This document shows positions 9,128-17,074 of a stretch of DNA of 64,000 nt, in pieces. The stretch spans positions 2,461,001 through 2,525,000 of the forward strand of contig NZ_CP010407.1 in the NCBI RefSeq assembly GCF_000830005.1, read 5' to 3'. The translations under genes and the position numbers were made by a program. The stretch is from Streptomyces vietnamensis (GTDB taxonomy: Bacteria; Actinomycetota; Actinomycetes; Streptomycetales; Streptomycetaceae). Under the pieces are notes generated by a model. That model searched no databases and was not told where the DNA came from. It worked only from the letters and a program-made list of their open reading frames with translations. How positions within the stretch are numbered: the first letter of the stretch is position 1; the number at the start of each line of letters is the position of its first letter.

Positions 9128-10402
9128 TTACTTCCAGTCCTTCAGGAGCTTGCGGTAGCCGTCGCCGACCGTCTTGGCTCCCTTCTCCGGGGTGGTCTGG
9201 CCGGTCAGGACCTTGGTGTACTCGGTGACGAGCGGCGCGAAGAGGCTGCCGGTCTCCGGGATCCAGGGGCGCTCGACGGCCTTGTCGACGACCGGCTTGA
9301 AGAAGGCGATCTGCTCGTTCAGCGCGACGTCCGACTTGAGGTAGACCGACTCACGGGTGGGGAGGAGGCTGAGCTCCTTGGAGATCTTCGCCTGGGTCTC
9401 GGCCGAGGTCATGTACTCGGCGAAGGCGTAGGAGGCGTCGAGGTTCTTGGAGCCCGCGTAGACGGCGAGGTTGTGGCCGCCCTGCGGGGCGCCCTGGCCG
9501 GCCGAGCCGGCCGGGACCGGGGCGATGCCCAGGTTGGCCTTGTCGGCGAACTCCTTGCCGGCGTAGGTGTCGGCGACGGCCCACGGGCCGTTGATCATCA
9601 TGGCGACCTTGCCTTCCTTGAAGGCGGTCTGCATGTTGTTCCAGCCGTCGGTCGCGTCCGTCTTGGCCGCGCCGGAGTCCACCAGGTCCTTGACGACCTT
9701 GAAGGCCTTCACGCCGGCCGGGCTGTCGATGGTGACCTTCTTGTTGGGGGCGTCGACCAGGTCGCCGCCCTCGCCGTACAGGAAGGAGAGGAACCAGTAG
9801 GCGTCGTCGCCGCGCAGGTACAGGCCGGTCTTGCCGGTCTTCTGCTTGATCTTGGCGGAGACGGCCTTGAGCTCGTCGACGGTCTTGGGGACCTGGACGC
9901 CGGCCTCCTTGAAGATCTTCTTGTTGTAGAAGATGCCCATGGAGTCGATGACCTGCGGGACGGCGTAGGTCTTGCCCTTGTACTTGGTGGAGGCCGCGGC
10001 CTGCTTGAGGAAGTCGTCCTGGTTCTTGAGGGCGGCGGTGCCGTCCAGCGGGGCGAGGTAGCCGAGGTCGGCGAACTCGGGGGTCCAGGCGACCTCGGAG
10101 CGGATGACGTCGGGCGCGCCGGAGCCGGACTGCGCGGCGTTCTTGAACTTGTTCTGCGCCTCACCGAAGGGCACGTTCACGTACTTGACGGTGACCTTGG
10201 GGTGCGCCTTGGTGAAGTCCTCGGCGACCTTCTTGAAGACCTTGTCCTCGGAGCCGACCGTGGAGGTGTCCCACCAGGTCACGGTGCCGGAGAGCTCGCC
10301 CGAGCCCTTCGAACCGCTGGAACCGCTGTCGCTGCCGCCGCACGCCGCCAGGGTCACGCCCAGGGCCGCGACCAGCGCGGTAGCCGCTATGCCACGCCGC
10401 AT
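9128..10402 (-). CDS. malE: Maltose/maltodextrin-binding lipoprotein MalE
   Basis: Extracellular solute-binding lipoprotein that captures maltodextrins for MalFG, 424 residues. The signal peptide ends in a lipobox LAAC with the lipidated Cys at residue 21, followed by a flexible Gly/Ser linker. The body is a family-1 solute-binding protein (TVTWWDTS at the start, MMINGPWAV in the middle). It is the first gene of the malEFG-glucosidase operon and is divergent from malR; the 336-bp gap between them holds several CTTGC-containing inverted repeats. Confidence 0.95.
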   Translation of the reverse strand: MRRGIAATALVAALGVTLAACGGSDSGSSGSKGSGELSGTVTWWDTSTVGSEDKVFKKVAEDFTKAHPKVTVKYVNVPFGEAQNKFKNAAQSGSGAPDVIRSEVAWTPEFADLGYLAPLDGTAALKNQDDFLKQAAASTKYKGKTYAVPQVIDSMGIFYNKKIFKEAGVQVPKTVDELKAVSAKIKQKTGKTGLYLRGDDAYWFLSFLYGEGGDLVDAPNKKVTIDSPAGVKAFKVVKDLVDSGAAKTDATDGWNNMQTAFKEGKVAMMINGPWAVADTYAGKEFADKANLGIAPVPAGSAGQGAPQGGHNLAVYAGSKNLDASYAFAEYMTSAETQAKISKELSLLPTRESVYLKSDVALNEQIAFFKPVVDKAVERPWIPETGSLFAPLVTEYTKVLTGQTTPEKGAKTVGDGYRKLLKDWK

Positions 10403-10521
10403 GTGAACTCCTTCGATGATCCCGGGGGTGACGAGGGGCTGGAACCTTCCTCATGCGACCGCTCCCTCGCGGCGCTCCGGGTTGCCAGGAACGTAACAGG
10501 GATGAAAACGCGCCGAAAGAC

Positions 10522-10542
10522 CTTGCGAGAACTTTCTGCAAG
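10522..10542. promoter_or_regulatory. Putative MalR operator upstream of malE
   Basis: CTTGCGAGAA, C, TTTCTGCAAG forms an imperfect 10+1+10 inverted repeat with perfect CTTGC/GCAAG ends. It lies about 120 bases before the malE ATG, next to a likely malE promoter (TTACGTT near 10491-10497, minus strand). It resembles the repeat reported for MalR control in Streptomyces; assignment is by similarity recalled from memory. Confidence 0.6.
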
Positions 10543-10631
10543 ACCCGGCGATCGTTACATTCGCGTGTCCCGAAGGTTGCCGAAGGATCGCTTGACAGGG
10601 GCGGTCGGCCCCTTTTCCCGCCCGAATGCCC

Positions 10632-10670
10632 CCGCAAGGCGCCCGCAAGGACTGCAAGAGCTTGCGCAAG
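10632..10670. promoter_or_regulatory. Cluster of GCAAG/CTTGC half-sites near malR
   Basis: Five GCAAG or CTTGC half-sites fall within about 40 bases: two direct copies of CCGCAAGG, then GCAAG-AG-CTTGC, then the perfect palindrome CTTGCGCAAG (10661-10670). The cluster lies 70-110 bases before the malR start and probably serves autoregulation or DNA looping with the site at 10522. The rest of the malE-malR gap (10403-10738) holds no gene. Confidence 0.5.
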
Positions 10671-10724
10671 GGACCTGCGGTGACGGTACGTGGGGTGGCA
10701 GTGGGCAATACGCCCCGTGACCGG

Positions 10725-10730
10725 TACAGT
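10725..10730 (+). promoter_or_regulatory. -10 box (TACAGT) for apparently leaderless malR mRNA
   Basis: TACAGT ends eight bases before the malR ATG, so transcription would begin at or next to the A of the start codon. No Shine-Dalgarno sequence lies upstream. Leaderless mRNAs are common in Streptomyces. The -35 element is weak. Confidence 0.45.
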
Positions 10731-10738
10731 CCACGTTC

Positions 10739-11773
10739 ATGACCGCGCGGCTCTCAGACATCGCAGCCCAGGCGGGGGTCAGTGAGGCCACAGTCAGCCG
10801 CGTGCTCAACGGCAAGCCGGGTGTGGCCGCCGCCACCCGCGAGTCCGTCCTTGCCGCGCTCGACGTGCTCGGCTACGAGCGGCCCGTACGGCTGCGCCAG
10901 CGCAGCGCGGGGCTCGTCGGCCTCATCACCCCCGAGCTGGACAACCCGATCTTCCCCGCCCTCGCCCAGGTCATCGGGCAGGCCCTGACCCGGCAGGGGT
11001 ACACGCCGGTCCTCGCCACCCAGACCCCCGGCGGGTCCACCGAGGACGAGCTCACCGACATGCTGGTGGAGCGGGGCGTCGCCGGCATCATCTTCGTCTC
11101 CGGACTGCACGCCGACACCACCGCCGACATGACGCGCTACGACCAGCTGCGCGGCAAGGGCGTCCCGTACGTCCTCCTCAACGGCTTCTCCCCCAAGGTC
11201 CAGGCGCCGTTCGTCTCGCCCGACGACCGGGCGGCGATGCGCCTCGCCGTGACGCACCTGGCCGCGCTCGGCCACACCCGGATCGGCCTGGCCGTCGGCC
11301 CGAAGCGGTTCGTGCCGGTGCTGCGCAAGATAGAGGGCTTCCAGCAGGGCATGCAGGAGCGGCTCGGCCTGGCCCCCGAGGAGTCCGAGGCGCTGATCCA
11401 GCACTCCCTCTACACCCTGGAGGGCGGCCAGGCCGCGGCCGGGGCGCTGATCTCCCGCGGCTGCACGGCGGTCGTCTGCGCGAGCGACATGATGGCGCTC
11501 GGCGCGATCCGGGCGGCCCGGCAGCAGGGTCTCGACGTCCCCCGGGACGTCTCGGTCGTCGGCTTCGACGACTCTCCGCTCATAGCGTTCACCGATCCGC
11601 CGCTGACCACGATCCGGCAGCCGGTGCAGGCGATGGGGCAGGCCGCGGTCCGCGCGCTCCTGGAGGAGGTCGGGGGCACCCCCGCCCCGCACTCCGAGTT
11701 CGTCTTCATGCCTGAGCTGGTCGTTCGCGGTTCGACCGCATCGGCTCCGGCGTCCTCCCGCACTCCTTCCTGA
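10739..11773 (+). CDS. malR: Maltose operon repressor MalR (LacI family)
   Basis: Transcriptional repressor of the maltose genes, 344 residues. Residues ~4-24 form the LacI helix-turn-helix (RLSDIAAQAGVSEATVSRVL), followed by the hinge and a sugar-binding sensor domain with GVAGIIFVSGLHAD and VVGFDDSPLIAFTDPPLTTI. It is divergent from malE with operator-like repeats between them, the usual Streptomyces arrangement. A close paralogue at 4434-5504 shares nearly the same recognition helix. A 9-bp stem-loop follows the gene (11796-11820). Confidence 0.93.
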   Translation: MTARLSDIAAQAGVSEATVSRVLNGKPGVAAATRESVLAALDVLGYERPVRLRQRSAGLVGLITPELDNPIFPALAQVIGQALTRQGYTPVLATQTPGGSTEDELTDMLVERGVAGIIFVSGLHADTTADMTRYDQLRGKGVPYVLLNGFSPKVQAPFVSPDDRAAMRLAVTHLAALGHTRIGLAVGPKRFVPVLRKIEGFQQGMQERLGLAPEESEALIQHSLYTLEGGQAAAGALISRGCTAVVCASDMMALGAIRAARQQGLDVPRDVSVVGFDDSPLIAFTDPPLTTIRQPVQAMGQAAVRALLEEVGGTPAPHSEFVFMPELVVRGSTASAPASSRTPS

Positions 11774-11795
11774 GGTGGAGCGGGTGCACCCGGCA

Positions 11796-11820
11796 CCCGA
11801 CCGAGGGATGATCGGTCGGG
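11796..11820 (+). terminator. Stem-loop after malR
   Basis: CCCGACCGA pairs perfectly with TCGGTCGGG across a 7-base loop, 23 bases after the malR stop codon. No T-run follows, as is common for Streptomyces terminators. It also precedes the next gene by about 30 bases. Confidence 0.5.
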
Positions 11821-11848
11821 GGAACGGGATCTGGCAGACTCTCTCGCT

Positions 11849-12766
11849 ATGGGTGAAACGACCGTGAAGAGCTTGGACAGCCGGACGACCCCGTCGTCAC
11901 CCATCGTGGCCGACGAGGGCCGGTTCGCGCGGCTGCGCGCGCACACGCCCCGGCGCCCGACGATCTGGTTCGAGATCGTGCTCATCGCGGTGAGCTACTG
12001 GGTGTACTCGCTCACGCGCAACGCGGTGCCGGAGCAGAAGGCCGAGGCGCTCAGGAACGCCGACTGGATCTGGAAGACCGAGCAGTCCCTCGGCCTCGCC
12101 TTCGAGCACGCCGTCAACCATGCCGTGAACTCGGTGACGTGGCTGATCGTCTCGATGAACTACTACTACGCCACGCTGCACTTCATCGTGACCATCGGTG
12201 TGCTCGTGTGGCTGTACCGATGGCATCCGGGCCGTTACGCGGCGTTCCGCACGGTCCTGTTCGCCACCACCGCCGTGGCCCTGGTCGGTTACTACCTGTA
12301 CCCGCTCGCGCCGCCCCGGCTCATGGACGGCCAGAACTTCGTCGACACCGTGCTGGTCCACCACACCTGGGGCTCGATGGCCTCGGGCAACCTCAAGCAC
12401 GTGTCGAACCAGTACGCGGCGATGCCGTCGATGCACATCGGCTGGTCGCTCTGGTGCGGAGTGACCATCTTCCTGCTCGCCCGGGCGCCCTGGGCGAAGA
12501 TCCTCGGCCTGCTCTACCCGGCGGCGACCCTCGTCGTCATCGTCTCCACCGCCAACCACTTCTGGATGGACGCGGTCGGCGGCATGCTCTGCCTCTCCTT
12601 CGGCTTCGCCGTCTCCTACTTCTGGTACGGCTCCCGCCCGCACCGGCTGCCGAAGCTGGTGGAGCCGGCGGCGTCGACCCCGCAGCGGAGCGGTCCGCCC
12701 CCGGCGGACGCGGGGACGGACCGTGAGAAGGAAACGGCCGAGGAGCCGGTCGGCTCCGGCAAGTGA
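11849..12766 (+). CDS. PAP2-family membrane protein (phosphatase/inositolphosphotransferase-like)
   Basis: Integral membrane protein of 305 residues with about six hydrophobic segments and a charged Pro-rich tail. It shows the PAP2 superfamily signatures: YPLAPPRL (C1-like), MPSMHIGWSLW with the catalytic His (C2) and NHFWMDAVGG (C3). This version, PAP2_3, includes inositolphosphotransferases that act on phospholipids and lipid phosphate phosphatases. The substrate cannot be told from sequence. The gene appears to be monocistronic. Confidence 0.85.
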   Translation: MGETTVKSLDSRTTPSSPIVADEGRFARLRAHTPRRPTIWFEIVLIAVSYWVYSLTRNAVPEQKAEALRNADWIWKTEQSLGLAFEHAVNHAVNSVTWLIVSMNYYYATLHFIVTIGVLVWLYRWHPGRYAAFRTVLFATTAVALVGYYLYPLAPPRLMDGQNFVDTVLVHHTWGSMASGNLKHVSNQYAAMPSMHIGWSLWCGVTIFLLARAPWAKILGLLYPAATLVVIVSTANHFWMDAVGGMLCLSFGFAVSYFWYGSRPHRLPKLVEPAASTPQRSGPPPADAGTDREKETAEEPVGSGK

Positions 12767-12778
12767 CCCGGCCTCCGG

Positions 12779-12894
12779 TCAGCTCCTGTACGTGATCCGG
12801 CCGCCCGGCCGTCCCGGTACGTGATCCGGCCGCCCGTCAGTCCCGGTACGTGATCCGGCCGCCCGTCAGTCCCGGTACGTGATCCGGCCGCCCG
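12779..12894. repeat. Four tandem copies of a 29-bp unit covering the amidohydrolase 3' end
   Basis: The core GTACGTGATCCGGCCGCCC starts at 12788, 12817, 12846 and 12875, an exact 29-bp period. The two copies nearest the gene are identical; the outer two have diverged slightly. The innermost copy encodes the last codons (GGRITYRD) and stop of the minus-strand amidohydrolase, so the end of the gene has been copied into the intergenic space. 29 is not a multiple of three, but the real stop codon precedes the extra copies. Confidence 0.9.
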
Positions 12895-14434
12895 CGACCG
12901 TCAGCCGGACCGGGGTCTCCGCCGTCTCGTCCGCCGGGGCCTCCACCGGGTCCACGGCGAAGGCGGCGAGGTCGGCCCGGAAGCCCGGGGCGATCCGGCC
13001 CGCGACCGTCTCCTCCCCCGCGGCGACCGCCGCGTGCGTGGTCATCCCCTCCAGGGCCATCAGGCCGGTGAGCCCGTGGTGGGCCGAGGCCGCGCCGCGC
13101 GGGGCCTGCGCGGTGGCGAGGACCTGCCGGGCGTCGTAGTGGGCGATGGGCCAGTCGGAGCCGAGCGCGAGGTGCGCGCCCGCGTCCCGCAGGTCGCGGC
13201 AGCGCCAGGCGCGGGCGGCCCGCTCCTCGCCGAGCCGCTTGGACCACTCGTCGGTGTGGTCGGCGCGGGTGTACGCGGTGTGCGGGGGCTGCATGGAGGC
13301 GACGACGCCGAGTGCGGCGAAGCGGCCGAGCTGGTCGTCGGGAACGGTCTCGATGTGCTCGATGCGGTGGCGGGGACCGCCCGTACCGAGGGATTCCACG
13401 GTGTCGAGGACGTGTCGTACCGCCGCGTCGCCGATGGCGTGGGTGGCGGTGCCGACGCCGGCCCGGTGGAGCCGGCGTACGGCGGCGGAGTACGCGGCCG
13501 GGTCGGGCCAGAAGGCGTCGGTGCCCTGGCCGTGGCAGTCGGCGTGCTCCAGCCAGGCGGTGCCGCCCTCGACGGTGCCGTCCATGAAGAACTTCACGCC
13601 GCCGATCGCCCACAGGCGTCCGGCCCGCTCCTGGAGCCGTACGAAGGCGTCGAGCTCCTCGGCGGTGGCGCCGGGCATGCACCAGGGGGCGAGGCGGAGC
13701 CGGACCGGCAGGTCGCCGTCCTCCTCGATGCCGGCGAGCAGGCCGGGGACGTCGTGTCCGCCGAGGTCCATGACGTGGGCGGCGGTGAGGCCGGTGGCGG
13801 CCATGCCGGAGAGCAGCTCGACGAGCCGGTCGCGGCGCTCGGCGTACGGCTGGGTGGGCAGGGCCGGGGTCATCAGGTCCATGGCGGCGTGCTCGACGAG
13901 GTGCCCGGTGGGGCGGCCGTCGGCGTCGCAGACGATCTCGGAGTGCTGGGCGAAGGCACGGGGGCCTTCGATGCCGGCGGCCTTGAGGGCGGTGGCGCTG
14001 ACGAGGACGGAGTGTCCGTCGTAGAGGCGCAGGTGGGCGGGGGCGCCGCCGAGGACGTCCTCGATGAGGTCGTGGTGGACGGGGCGGCCGCCGAAGACGT
14101 TGTGGTCGAGGCCGAAGCCGAGGATCCAGCCGTCGCGGCGTTCGGCGTTCCGGAGGGCGGCGCGGAGTCCTTCGAGGTCGGTGACGGCCGAGAGGTCGGT
14201 GCCGGTGAACATCTCCAGGCCCCAGACGGGGTGGCTGTGGGAGTCGGTGAGGCCGGGGGTGAGGGTGGCGCCGCCGAGGTCGACGGTCTCGGTGCCGGGT
14301 CCGGTCCAGGTGCGGGCCTCGGCGTCGCTGCCGAGGGCGGTGATCAGTCCGCCATGGACGGCGACGGCGGTGTGGCCGGTGAGCTCGGGGTCGCGGACGC
14401 GGGCGTTGACGAGGACGAGGTCGGGTGCGGACAC
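12866..14434 (-). CDS. Amidohydrolase family 3 protein (YtcJ-like)
   Basis: Metal-dependent hydrolase of the amidohydrolase-3 (YtcJ/DUF1446-distinct) type, 522 residues, cytoplasmic. The GTG start at 14434 has GGAG about nine bases upstream. Conserved features are DSHSHP near residue 70 (metal ligands), a long central insert, THAIGDAAV and HRIEHIE (further His ligands) and LGSDWP near the end. Substrates in this family are usually N-acyl or cyclic amide compounds; none can be assigned. It overlaps the upstream permease gene by 91 bases and probably shares its transcript, suggesting that the permease imports its substrate. Confidence 0.88.
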   Translation of the reverse strand: MSAPDLVLVNARVRDPELTGHTAVAVHGGLITALGSDAEARTWTGPGTETVDLGGATLTPGLTDSHSHPVWGLEMFTGTDLSAVTDLEGLRAALRNAERRDGWILGFGLDHNVFGGRPVHHDLIEDVLGGAPAHLRLYDGHSVLVSATALKAAGIEGPRAFAQHSEIVCDADGRPTGHLVEHAAMDLMTPALPTQPYAERRDRLVELLSGMAATGLTAAHVMDLGGHDVPGLLAGIEEDGDLPVRLRLAPWCMPGATAEELDAFVRLQERAGRLWAIGGVKFFMDGTVEGGTAWLEHADCHGQGTDAFWPDPAAYSAAVRRLHRAGVGTATHAIGDAAVRHVLDTVESLGTGGPRHRIEHIETVPDDQLGRFAALGVVASMQPPHTAYTRADHTDEWSKRLGEERAARAWRCRDLRDAGAHLALGSDWPIAHYDARQVLATAQAPRGAASAHHGLTGLMALEGMTTHAAVAAGEETVAGRIAPGFRADLAAFAVDPVEAPADETAETPVRLTVAGGRITYRD

Positions 14435-15879
14435 GAGGGGTCTCCAGGGTCGGACGGTTCGGCGGCGAAGCGGGCGTAGGTCTCGGGGCGGGTGCGGCGG
14501 AGCCGGTGGGCGAGGAGGAGCCCGAGGAGGAAGACGGCGGGGGCGAGGGAGACGAGCACCGTGTTGACGGTGGTCGAGGCCCCGGTGAAGAGGTCGACGT
14601 GGGCGGTGACCAGGCCGATCGCCCCGGCGAGCAGGACGAACGCGGCGACGGGGGCGACGACCGTGCGGAGCGCGCCCTCCCGGTGGTCGATCTTCCGGAA
14701 GAAGCAGGGCACGGCGAGCGCGGCGAGCAGCTGGAGGAGCATCAGGCCGATCATCCCGGGCGTGTTCACCCAGAGCAGGAGCTGCTGGTACGGGTCGGCC
14801 CCGGCGAACGCGAAGGCGAGGACCACGAGGGCGCCGAGCGCGGTCTGGGCGGCTCCGGCGAGGTACGGGGAGCGGTGGCGGGGGTGGATCCGGCCGAGGG
14901 CCTTCGGCAGCACGCCCTCCTCGGAGAGGGAGAGGGCGTAGCGGTTGATGGCGTTGTGGAAGGCGAGGAGGGAGGCGAGGATGCTCGTGATGATGAGCAG
15001 GTGCATCAGGTCGGCGGCCCAGGCTCCGACGTACGTGGTGATGGCGGCGAAGAAGAGGCCGCCGGGGTCGTCGGCGGCGGCCTGGACGACCTTGTCCTCG
15101 CCGAAGGCCTGGATGACGGTCCAGACGACGAAGGCGTAGAAGAGGCCGAGGAAGGCGACCGCGATGTAGGTGGCGCGGGGGATGGTGCGCTCGGGGTTCT
15201 TCGCCTCGCGCCGGTAGATGACGGTGGACTCGAAGCCGGTGAAGGCGGCGAAGGCGAAGGCCAGGACGGCGGCGGTGCCGCCGGTGAGGACGTGCGCGGG
15301 GGCGAGGCCCGCGAGGGAGAGGCCGTGGGCCCCGCCGTCGAGGAGGACGCCGCCGGCGAGGAGGACGAGGATGCCGGTCTCGGCGACGAGGAGGACGCCG
15401 AGGACCTTGGCGCCGAAGTCGATGGAGCGGTAGCCGCCGTACCAGATGAGCAGGAGCCCGGCGAGGGAGATGGGCAGCCACGGTATGTGGTGGCCGAGGG
15501 CGGCGGCGGTGTCGGAGGTGGCGGAGCCGAGGAGTCCGTAGACGCCGATCTCCATGCCGTTGTAGCCGAGCATGGCGACGAGGGCGGCGGCGATGCCGAC
15601 GGGTTTGCCGAGGCCGCGGGTGATGTACGCGTAGAAGGCGCCGGCGCTGCGGACGTGGCGGCTCATGGTGGTGAAGCCGACGGCGAAGACGGCGAGGGTG
15701 AGGCCGGCGAGGAGGTAGCCGACGGGGGCACCGATGCCGCCGAGCAGGATGGCGACGGGGGCGACGCCGGCCATGACGGTGAGCGGGGCGGCGGCGGAGA
15801 CGACGAAGAAGGAGATGTCGGCGGTGGTGAGGGTGCCGGTTCTCAGTCCTGGGGGCTCGTCGGAGGTGGGTGAGGACAT
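14344..15879 (-). CDS. APC-superfamily amino acid/amine permease
   Basis: Membrane transporter of 511 residues with about 12 membrane segments and the APC-family sequences (FFVVSAAAPLTVMAGVAPVA at the N-terminus, FAFAAFTGFESTVIYRREAKNP in the middle). Its last ~30 codons are Ser/Pro/Thr-rich and run out of frame over the start of the amidohydrolase gene. It is divergent from a TetR gene, and the 116-bp gap contains a 21-bp palindrome at 15906-15926. The transported compound is probably an amine or amino-acid derivative; specificity is inferred only from family. Confidence 0.9.
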   Translation of the reverse strand: MSSPTSDEPPGLRTGTLTTADISFFVVSAAAPLTVMAGVAPVAILLGGIGAPVGYLLAGLTLAVFAVGFTTMSRHVRSAGAFYAYITRGLGKPVGIAAALVAMLGYNGMEIGVYGLLGSATSDTAAALGHHIPWLPISLAGLLLIWYGGYRSIDFGAKVLGVLLVAETGILVLLAGGVLLDGGAHGLSLAGLAPAHVLTGGTAAVLAFAFAAFTGFESTVIYRREAKNPERTIPRATYIAVAFLGLFYAFVVWTVIQAFGEDKVVQAAADDPGGLFFAAITTYVGAWAADLMHLLIITSILASLLAFHNAINRYALSLSEEGVLPKALGRIHPRHRSPYLAGAAQTALGALVVLAFAFAGADPYQQLLLWVNTPGMIGLMLLQLLAALAVPCFFRKIDHREGALRTVVAPVAAFVLLAGAIGLVTAHVDLFTGASTTVNTVLVSLAPAVFLLGLLLAHRLRRTRPETYARFAAEPSDPGDPSCPHPTSSSSTPASATPSSPATPPSPSMAD

Positions 15880-15905
15880 GGCGGGGGAAGCCTTTCCGCG
15901 ACAGG

Positions 15906-15926
15906 AAACCTAAAGGCTTTCGGTTT
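15906..15926. promoter_or_regulatory. Putative TetR operator between permease and tetR genes
   Basis: AAACCTAAAG, G, CTTTCGGTTT is a 10+1+10 inverted repeat with one mismatch. It lies 27 bases before the permease start and 70 bases before the TetR start, and is the most AT-rich stretch in the neighbourhood. Position and symmetry suit a TetR site acting on the divergent permease-amidohydrolase operon. Confidence 0.7.
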
Positions 15927-15995
15927 GCGCAATGTAGCCTCGCGTTCATCGATTCGGGAAGACCCGACGGGCATCTGAACAGGGAGTGACGACTC

Positions 15996-16610
15996 ATGGG
16001 CCGGCCGCGCAGACCCCTCCTCGACCGGGAGCGGATCACCACCACGGCGCTCGAGATCGTCGACGAGCTGGGCGAGTTCAGCGTCCCGCAGATCGCGAAG
16101 CGCCTCGGGGTGCAGACGGCCTCCGTCTACCACCACGTGGATGGCCGGGACGGCATCGTCGAGCTGCTGCGCGAGCGGGTGGCCGCCGCCATCGACGACG
16201 CGGCCTTCGACCAGGAGCCCTGGGACGCCGCCATGGCCGCCTGGGCCCGCTCCTACCGGGCCGCCTTCGCCGCCCACCCGCGCGCGATCCCGCTGCTCAC
16301 CACCTCACCGGTGCGCGCGCCGCAGGTCCTCGGCCAGTACGAGCGGGCCGTCGGCCGCCTGCTCGACGCGGGCTTCGCCCTGCCGGACGTCATGCCGGTG
16401 ATCATCGCCCTGGAGAACATCGTCCTCGGCTCGGCCCTCGACATGGCCGCCCCCGAGGCGATGTGGGAGCTGGCCGACGAGACGGCCACCCCCCGGCTGG
16501 CCCGCGCCCTCGGCGCGGCCACGGAGGGCCGCACCGACCAGGCCTTCGAGCTGGCCCTCACCGGCTATCTGAGCCATGTCCGGGGGCTGTTGGAATCGGG
16601 TCAGCTGTAG
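15996..16610 (+). CDS. TetR/AcrR-family regulator (TetR_C-like ligand domain)
   Basis: Regulator of 204 residues. The N-terminal helix-turn-helix reads FSVPQIAKRLGVQTASVYHH (residues ~28-47), close to that of TetR itself, and the ligand domain (residues ~75-200) is of the TetR_C type. It is divergent from the permease-amidohydrolase operon and likely binds the palindrome at 15906-15926. Its stop codon overlaps the convergent VOC gene by 10 bases. Confidence 0.9.
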   Translation: MGRPRRPLLDRERITTTALEIVDELGEFSVPQIAKRLGVQTASVYHHVDGRDGIVELLRERVAAAIDDAAFDQEPWDAAMAAWARSYRAAFAAHPRAIPLLTTSPVRAPQVLGQYERAVGRLLDAGFALPDVMPVIIALENIVLGSALDMAAPEAMWELADETATPRLARALGAATEGRTDQAFELALTGYLSHVRGLLESGQL

Positions 16611-17011
16611 GACTGGAGCTCGATCAAGTACCCCTCGGGGTCGCGGAGATGGGCGGTCCGCAGGCCGGGCCCCCACTCCGGGCGGTCGACCGCGCCGAGC
16701 ATGGGAACCCCGCCGGCCTCCAGGCAGCGGGCGAGGGCCTCGTCCACGTCGGTCACCCGCAGCACGAGCATCGCGGCGTCCTGGGCCGGCGCGGGCCGGG
16801 CCGGCAGGTCCCCGGTGCCGAGGACGGAGGCCATCGCGGCGCGGTCGAACAGCACCAGGACGGCCCGGCCGCCCACCTCCCAGTTGGCGTACGGCCCCTC
16901 CGGCCCGCCCTTGTCGAGGTCCGCGCCGGTCAGCGGCGGCAGGACGGATGCGTAGAACCGGAAGCAGTCGGCGAAGCGGGTGACGAGCAGGCGGGGGTAC
17001 GGGACGTCCAC
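16601..17011 (-). CDS. VOC/glyoxalase-fold family protein
   Basis: Small cytoplasmic protein of 136 residues with the vicinal-oxygen-chelate fold. The GTG start at 17011 has GAGGAG seven bases upstream. Two beta-alpha-beta halves are recognisable: the first contains RFADCFRFYASVL; the second ends LRTAHLRDPEGYLIELQSY, with the typical DPEGYLIEL metal-ligand strand. Family members include glyoxalases, dioxygenases and antibiotic-binding resistance proteins. It is divergent from a MarR gene with overlapping palindromes between them, so it may respond to a toxic compound. Confidence 0.85.
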   Translation of the reverse strand: MDVPYPRLLVTRFADCFRFYASVLPPLTGADLDKGGPEGPYANWEVGGRAVLVLFDRAAMASVLGTGDLPARPAPAQDAAMLVLRVTDVDEALARCLEAGGVPMLGAVDRPEWGPGLRTAHLRDPEGYLIELQSYS

Positions 17012-17028
17012 GGCGGGCTCCTCGAAAA

Positions 17029-17062
17029 ATAGTAGGTCCGCACCCACTATAGGAGCGGACCT
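17029..17062. promoter_or_regulatory. Overlapping palindromes between VOC and MarR genes
   Basis: ATAGTAGGT (17029-17037), CCGC, ACCCACTAT (17042-17050) is a 9+4+9 inverted repeat with one mismatch. A second perfect inverted repeat, AGGTCCGC (17034-17041) with GCGGACCT (17055-17062), overlaps it. The gap is only 63 bases, so one MarR dimer site would control both divergent promoters. The two repeats share bases and cannot both be extruded or bound symmetrically at once. Confidence 0.65.
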
Positions 17063-17074
17063 TAGACTTCGGTC

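Noticed and set aside
12837..13682. Alternative minus-strand frame ending GGRITYRD at 12837
   Set aside because: It ends in an extra copy of the 29-bp repeat but is in another frame from the amidohydrolase and is Arg/Pro-rich upstream; the real gene ends at 12866.
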